The notes under the pieces were generated by a model, which did not search any database, had not been told where the DNA came from, and saw nothing but the letters and a program-made list of their open reading frames with translations. A stretch of 64,000 nucleotides of DNA from Epithemia pelagica (taxonomy: Eukaryota > Bacillariophyta > Bacillariophyceae > Surirellales > Surirellaceae), in assembly GCA_946965045.2 (NCBI GenBank), contig OX337229.1, forward strand, positions 3,038,001 to 3,102,000, read 5' to 3'. A program made the position numbers and the translations under genes. Positions 59,221 through 64,000 of the stretch are shown here, piece after piece (the stretch's first letter is position 1; the number at the start of each line of letters is the position of its first letter).

Positions 59221-60351
59221 GGTATTTTGTGGGGAGTCAAAAATGTCTGGGAATGAGAAACAGAGTACAATCACTGTAGACAACAACACACCGTTATCCT
59301 CGAACCACAGAGCAGTCCTTGGTATCAGCAAACGCAATTCTGATTGTCTTGATTGTGTAGTTTGGTTGTCTTACGATTCAATGGGAAGCACAATGAATCA
59401 TCCACAATGCATCCGCGACAACAACAAACCCAACCCAACTCGAGACAACACCATAAGGAAAACAAGAAACACAACAGAAACGTGGAAGCACGACCGCCGG
59501 CACCAAAGAGACACACACCCAGCCCAAATTTTGATGCTTCCCCACAATTTACCGAGGTTGCGTGTTGTGCCCGCGAGAAGACGGGAGAGGAAGACGGCCC
59601 CGCGTCAACCCTCTTCTCGTTTTTGTCGAGTCAAGCCCGCCCGACGTTCCTACACATAGACGATCTCGCGCGGGATTCGTCTTGGGGGAGGAGGGGTGAC
59701 TCGGGTGGAAAGGGTCTATTTGGGGGTGGATGTCTTTAATAAAGCGATCTATAAGCGATCCACAGACGTCTGAAAATGCCGCACTTCTTCCCCCCCGCCG
59801 CCCGCCGCGCGCAGCCCATCATTGGCATGCGTTTTGTCGACACCGGGTTCCAAGGATTGTGTTCCATGCATATTCGGCATTGGTCATTGGTCAAGTCATT
59901 CCATTTCATGGAATTTGATTGGATGACATGCTGACATTCGTTTGGGTCGCGCAGGTGCGCACCGACACAGACACAGCGCAGTAGAAGATGTTCTTTTGAT
60001 GTGTGTCTGTCTTTGACAGAACAAATCTTTTGGAACCCCGTGTCGACAACAAGCATACACACGCGATCGAAAGTCCCTTCTTCACATTGCACTAGATCTT
60101 ATCGTTGGTCTACCCTCCTGTGCCATTGACGGAACAGAACTCTTGGGTCTACACATACGTGCCCAACCCAAACTGGTCGTCGACGTTGTCCTCCTACCAC
60201 CAGCTGCAGTGTATCATTTGAGAACTGTCTTTGAGCAACGTTCGCAACAAGGACAGGTGCCCGCAGCAAAAGAGAATAGAAAGACTTGAGTGTGTCACGA
60301 GACGAACGCATAATTGCGGCAAAGACCCAGTAGGTAGTTACTTGTTACACC
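59221..60351. other. Divergent promoter region
   Basis: 1.1 kb between the ubiquitin-like gene and the RING gene. It has GC-rich patches near 59790-59815 and CA/AC-rich tracts. A minus-strand frame at 59736-60092 starts with GTG and is not convincing. No gene is supported. Confidence 0.4.
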
Positions 60352-61938
60352 ATGAGTCAACCAAATGTGGATGTTCGTCGCCGCAATTCTTTACCGGCAC
60401 GAGTACGAAGGTCATCCTTGTCACTGCAACGCATGAGCCAACAAATGAAACTCAATCCCTACGTTGGTTGGTTCCGACATTCTCCGGATACATCCTCCTC
60501 TTCCGTAGGCTCAACGACCATTGCAGCCTCTTGGAAGAAACATCAGCAAGCCTTTTACAATTCTTCACGGACTTCAGCTTTGGCGCTGTCATCATCATCA
60601 TCCCTGCATGTCCAGAAATTGGCGCCCTTACATGCATCTCCCTATGTGGGCTACTTTCGGCATTCTCCTACTGCGGCTCTCTTCAAGGCCATGGAAGATG
60701 AGCTCTTTACCCTTTTCAAGGCATTTCTTCCTTCGCTCAAGGTCTCGTGTGTCCAAGAATTGGCCGACTTTTTGGCCGGCCGATTGCGTGGTGGAAGTCC
60801 CTGGTGGTCCGAGAACCCGGCGAAAGAAGGTGGAGGAAACCACAGTGCTCTCTTGAATGCTCGAGTCTTGTCTCGCATTGTCGGGTGGATATTAGCACCC
60901 TTGCTTGGAGAGAAAACCACGGCAGCCTACAAGTCCTTGTTGGTAGACAGCACCAGTCGTACGAATAGAGAGGAGTCTTTGGCCGCAGCCTTTGGCTCCT
61001 CCGATGTGGAACAGGAAGCCTCGGTCGCGCGGTCCAATGCGGTGGACTCGAACCAAGAGGACGATCTAGACTCGTCCGAACGAGATGTTGAGGAGGCATG
61101 GCATGTGGATCATGCGTCGGTACCACCACCCGATACCATTTCGAGACACGCGGAGTCACTCTTTGCGCAACAAGCGGCTAGAGAATTGAATCCAGACGAA
61201 GCCATACCTTCCAGATTAGATTTTGTCATTACGCAACTGGACATAATACGGATGCAACGAAATGCCAGTCGCCATTTGGATGTTCAATCCATTTACCAGC
61301 TTCCGACTGTCACCTATCTGAAACATCAACGGACAAGCACTGGCTGTATCAAGGCAAGCGAAGGATCCGGTCGGCAGAACACCACAGGTGTCAAAGACAC
61401 TCAGGTTCCAGACCAATCCACTCGTCCTGCCGAAGAGGGTTGGAGCTGGATGCTCGTCGCAGAGCATGATGAGTCGACCCTGTCACCGCCATTGGAAAAC
61501 AGTACTCAAGACGATCCAAGTGTCTGTTGCCCTGGACAACGAAATCTTGCAAAGGAACAACAACATCCCGTCGAAGATGTTTGTGTCATTTGTTTGGAGC
61601 CATTTGCCTATGGCGACCGTCTTCGTGTTTTACCCTGTGGTCATTCGTTTCATATGGGATGTATTGATCGATGGCTTTCTGGATCGGCCAGTTTTGATGA
61701 ATGTCATACTGCTGGATGTCCCATGTGCAAGAAACGACCAACCGTTGTGCAAGAAACAGACGCTGCGGAAGATCAAGAACAACGGCATCATCTTTACTAC
61801 GAGCATGATGGTGAGGAAGAAGAACGCGAAGGAGAATTACGGCCCGATGGCTCCGTGCCTTCTTGGGCCTTCAGCCAATTGGGTTCGGCCCTTTTGGAAC
61901 GAGATGCCCAACAGATACGGTATTGCTCCAATGCGTAG
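60352..61938 (+). CDS. RING-H2 finger protein, probable E3 ubiquitin ligase
   Basis: Single exon, 528 aa from the ATG at 60352. Near the start the motif [11 protein letters not shown] (35-45) recurs as [11 protein letters not shown] (96-106). Residues 110-220 include a helical block ([19 protein letters not shown]). A Ser/Glu-rich linker follows. The RING-H2 finger at 411-459 is complete: C411-x2-C414, C429-x-H431-x2-H434-x2-C437, C456-x2-C459, with a long last loop. RING-H2 domains bring an E2-ubiquitin to a substrate. No membrane segment is evident. The doubled N-terminal motif may bind partners. Confidence 0.83.
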   Translation: MSQPNVDVRRRNSLPARVRRSSLSLQRMSQQMKLNPYVGWFRHSPDTSSSSVGSTTIAASWKKHQQAFYNSSRTSALALSSSSSLHVQKLAPLHASPYVGYFRHSPTAALFKAMEDELFTLFKAFLPSLKVSCVQELADFLAGRLRGGSPWWSENPAKEGGGNHSALLNARVLSRIVGWILAPLLGEKTTAAYKSLLVDSTSRTNREESLAAAFGSSDVEQEASVARSNAVDSNQEDDLDSSERDVEEAWHVDHASVPPPDTISRHAESLFAQQAARELNPDEAIPSRLDFVITQLDIIRMQRNASRHLDVQSIYQLPTVTYLKHQRTSTGCIKASEGSGRQNTTGVKDTQVPDQSTRPAEEGWSWMLVAEHDESTLSPPLENSTQDDPSVCCPGQRNLAKEQQHPVEDVCVICLEPFAYGDRLRVLPCGHSFHMGCIDRWLSGSASFDECHTAGCPMCKKRPTVVQETDAAEDQEQRHHLYYEHDGEEEEREGELRPDGSVPSWAFSQLGSALLERDAQQIRYCSNA

Positions 61939-62388
61939 GAAAAGATGCACTGGCTGCCAAGGAAGCTGCCTCTCCTAGTTACTTATTTTGTTCTGATTGG
62001 TTTCGTGCGATGACGTCTTGGTTCATAACTCTTACAGTGAGATAGTAGATTGCTGAAATTATGATAGTGATAATAATGACTCCTCATATTGATTACTCCG
62101 CCCATGCTCCGCGTGCCCGATAACTTACCCCCTAACGCCGCTACCCGTCCGGGGTAGTCGAATGCACCCTCTCTCATTCACGACCAGGACTCACCCTTCC
62201 GCAAGGCGTATCCCCCCAGCGGGGGTGATTTATGAAGATAAGATTCGATTCTGGTGTGCAAACTTTGCACCGCGAGATTACGACACATGTGCGACCCGAC
62301 TATTCAACCCTGCTTGGAGGTACCGCTAGGGGGTATTCGTGTAAATCTGGGCCACGACCATCGGCAGAAGCAATCAAACCATGTGACG
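61939..62388. other. Intergenic region upstream of the partial gene
   Basis: About 450 bp. It contains TGACGTCT near 62012 and GC-rich short inverted repeats (CCCCC-AGC-GGGGG near 62205-62226; CTACCCGTCCGGGGTAG near 62140). The reading frame of the next gene is open back to 62242, with an earlier ATG at 62287. Confidence 0.4.
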
Positions 62389-64000
62389 ATGATGGCTCTC
62401 TCGAACGTTTTGAAAATCATCGAAAGTGTCGACAGAGACGTTGAAGATGAAAACAACTGGAATGATTTATCGCCAGAGCATCAAGAGGCGATCAAAAACT
62501 ACCAGCATGTCGATGGACGTGAGAGCACCTTGTTTAGTTTGGAGCATTTCGACAAAAGGAAATTGTTGAACCTTTTAAGCCCAGATGAGAAAGACGCAAT
62601 GAGGGAAACTAATCCCGACCAAAAGACTTTTAGCTTGCCCCTCACGATTGCTGCTCAGAAATTAGAAATCTGCTGCTTGCAAATTGAAAACAACTTACAG
62701 GCTCATATCGACGATGCTACAAGGGCCAACAACGACCCGCGTACACTGGAAATCCTTCAATTCTACGGAAAATTCTTTGATCGAAAATTTCAAAGGCCAC
62801 CACGCCAATCGGAAGGAGTAGTCAGTGACACCAACGATTGCAGCGTATGCACCGTTTGCGACACTCTCAAAGCGGAACAAATTCACTTCAACATGTTTGC
62901 TGATGAGAGTCAAATTCAATTCCAAAGATTCAAGAGTTTCGAGATGGGTGGAGACAGGGATTCTTTTCGAGGCCATGAAGAAGGAGAAACGGACGCACAA
63001 CACCTTGATCGTATCATGGCCCGTTTCGGTTTTGAAGATAATCTGCGGGCCAGCCTGTCTCCGTTCCTCGAAGATGCGCTGGAGAACCTCATTTGTGCAA
63101 GATGCTTCTTGTCATCGCGCCCACCTCCGACACTTGAACCGCTGACGCAACTTGTTTTCTCCGCCTTTCTGGAAAACCTCATTCGGAAGATGGAAAGAGC
63201 ATTTACCGGAACAAAAGCAAACGTAGTCCTCGTCAATGGGATGGACTCTGTCAATCGGGAGGTGGAAGTTTGTCGAAACTACATGGAGATGAATGCCAAG
63301 AGAAGAAGGGTGGCACCGAGAGGAACAAGCAAGAAAACAACCTTAAAAATCCAGTCAGATTTTGCTATCATCGAAGGACGCCCGAACGACACTCGGTATG
63401 CGGCAGAGAATAGCGACGTTGGAATACACCAAAAGCAAATTTTCCTGCATTGCAAAGTAAACGTGGAAATGAAACAATGGAATCTTTTATATGGGAGGAA
63501 GAACAGATCCCCATTGACACAAGTTGCGGCCGAATCAATGGTGCGCTACCAGGAACTACGACAAAACAGCCCCAAAACTCTGCCAGAAACACTGTTTTCG
63601 CTTTTGACGGATTGCTCGACGCTCTATTGTGTTCTTCACCATGTCGAGAATAAAGAATATTGGATATCGCGCTCGGTTAGTTCCCCTAAAGTTGTTCTTG
63701 TTGGCATATGTTGGCTGTTTCTCTCTTCGATTGGAAAAATGCACACCAACGTGCGTGATTGGGAGATACACGATAAGGATCTTGCTGGAAGAGTTAAATC
63801 TGAGAGCGAAAACAAATCGTGCTCAATTTTGGACAGTGTTGATGAGGAAGGGAAAGAGGAACATGCTAAGGACCAAGACGCTGACGGGACAGAGAACGCT
63901 ACATTCCCCCAAGACACGAATGTAGAGCCTGGTACATCTATGTCCGTTTTCAGATTTCGGGACGACGAGGAAGAGGAAGAAAGGCTGAACTGGCACACGT
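62389..64000 (+). CDS. Partial ORF with possible PD-(D/E)XK nuclease-like domain
   Basis: Open from 62242 to the window edge without a stop, so it is truncated on the right; 537 codons from the ATG at 62389 (MMALSNVLKIIESVDRDVED), or 34 more from the ATG at 62287. The N-terminal half is helical and acidic with a small Cys cluster (CSVCTVCDTL, about 150) and a second pair (CARCF). From about residue 318 comes KIQSDFAIIEG (D324), CKVNVEMKQW (E360-x-K362) and TQVAAESMVRYQEL (Q378). The order D, ExK, QxxAE is that of PD-(D/E)XK nucleases; this is a hypothesis. The tail is acidic (DDEEEEER). Base composition is like its neighbours. Confidence 0.6.
   Translation, partial: MMALSNVLKIIESVDRDVEDENNWNDLSPEHQEAIKNYQHVDGRESTLFSLEHFDKRKLLNLLSPDEKDAMRETNPDQKTFSLPLTIAAQKLEICCLQIENNLQAHIDDATRANNDPRTLEILQFYGKFFDRKFQRPPRQSEGVVSDTNDCSVCTVCDTLKAEQIHFNMFADESQIQFQRFKSFEMGGDRDSFRGHEEGETDAQHLDRIMARFGFEDNLRASLSPFLEDALENLICARCFLSSRPPPTLEPLTQLVFSAFLENLIRKMERAFTGTKANVVLVNGMDSVNREVEVCRNYMEMNAKRRRVAPRGTSKKTTLKIQSDFAIIEGRPNDTRYAAENSDVGIHQKQIFLHCKVNVEMKQWNLLYGRKNRSPLTQVAAESMVRYQELRQNSPKTLPETLFSLLTDCSTLYCVLHHVENKEYWISRSVSSPKVVLVGICWLFLSSIGKMHTNVRDWEIHDKDLAGRVKSESENKSCSILDSVDEEGKEEHAKDQDADGTENATFPQDTNVEPGTSMSVFRFRDDEEEEERLNWHT

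Noticed and set aside
59736-60092. 118-aa minus-strand frame with several cysteines
   Set aside because: It starts with GTG, lacks a recognisable domain, and lies in a divergent promoter region. The Cys spacing does not fit a zinc-binding pattern.
1-64000. tRNA, rRNA or CRISPR loci
   Set aside because: Reading the spacers by eye showed no tRNA-like B-box context, rRNA segment or regularly spaced direct repeats. A covariance-model search would be needed to exclude small RNA genes.

Overview
The window looks like nuclear DNA of a photosynthetic stramenopile, most likely a pennate diatom. Three things point that way. Pre-sequences carry the diatom plastid signature (a signal peptide, then a phenylalanine, as in the Psb31-like PSII protein at 2471-3092). 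There is a secreted protein rich in PSxxPS repeats, and most genes are intron-poor, with introns of about 70-190 bp and GT...AG ends. The species cannot be fixed from sequence alone. I support about 29 host genes, one of them cut by the right window edge, and one complete-looking DNA transposon with four genes of its own.

Left part (1-19.6 kb): a predicted N-myristoylated orphan protein, the PSII lumenal protein, the GATOR1 subunit NPRL3, a MORN-repeat protein, a membrane-anchored LRR protein, a four-exon secreted protein with four tandem copies of one domain, and an orphan basic protein. Middle (18.5-26 kb): a run of four minus-strand orphan proteins, several rich in RRxS motifs, interrupted by a gene-free stretch of about 2.3 kb holding a foldback repeat and dense copies of TACTCGTA-type octamers. 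26.36-31.43 kb: a 5.07 kb transposon with 26-bp terminal inverted repeats, subterminal arrays of CGATACA, and four ORFs on alternating strands, including a DDE transposase.

Right part (31.8-64 kb) is dense with housekeeping genes: a MIC19/CHCHD3-like MICOS protein, a CinA/NMN-adenylyltransferase fusion, a CDK9/12-type kinase with a long RD-rich tail, aprataxin, an MFSD6-like transporter, a SET methyltransferase, a small membrane protein, a WD40 protein, an armadillo protein, a choline-transporter-like protein, the cysteine desulfurase NFS1, an FMN-dependent 2-hydroxy-acid oxidase, an FAD oxidoreductase, alanine aminotransferase, a ubiquitin-like membrane protein, a RING-H2 ligase and a partial ORF of possible nuclease ancestry.

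Themes: several genes serve mitochondrial and amino-acid metabolism (NFS1, MIC19-like, alanine aminotransferase, 2-hydroxy-acid oxidase, FAD oxidoreductase), fitting photorespiratory and nitrogen metabolism in a diatom. Many neighbours are divergent pairs with short shared promoters. Two short motifs, TACTCCTAG and TACTCGTA (either strand), recur far above chance; every copy I located lies between genes. Where a long reading frame began with a non-ATG codon I used the first in-frame ATG. Splice junctions were read by hand from GT/AG signals and frame.
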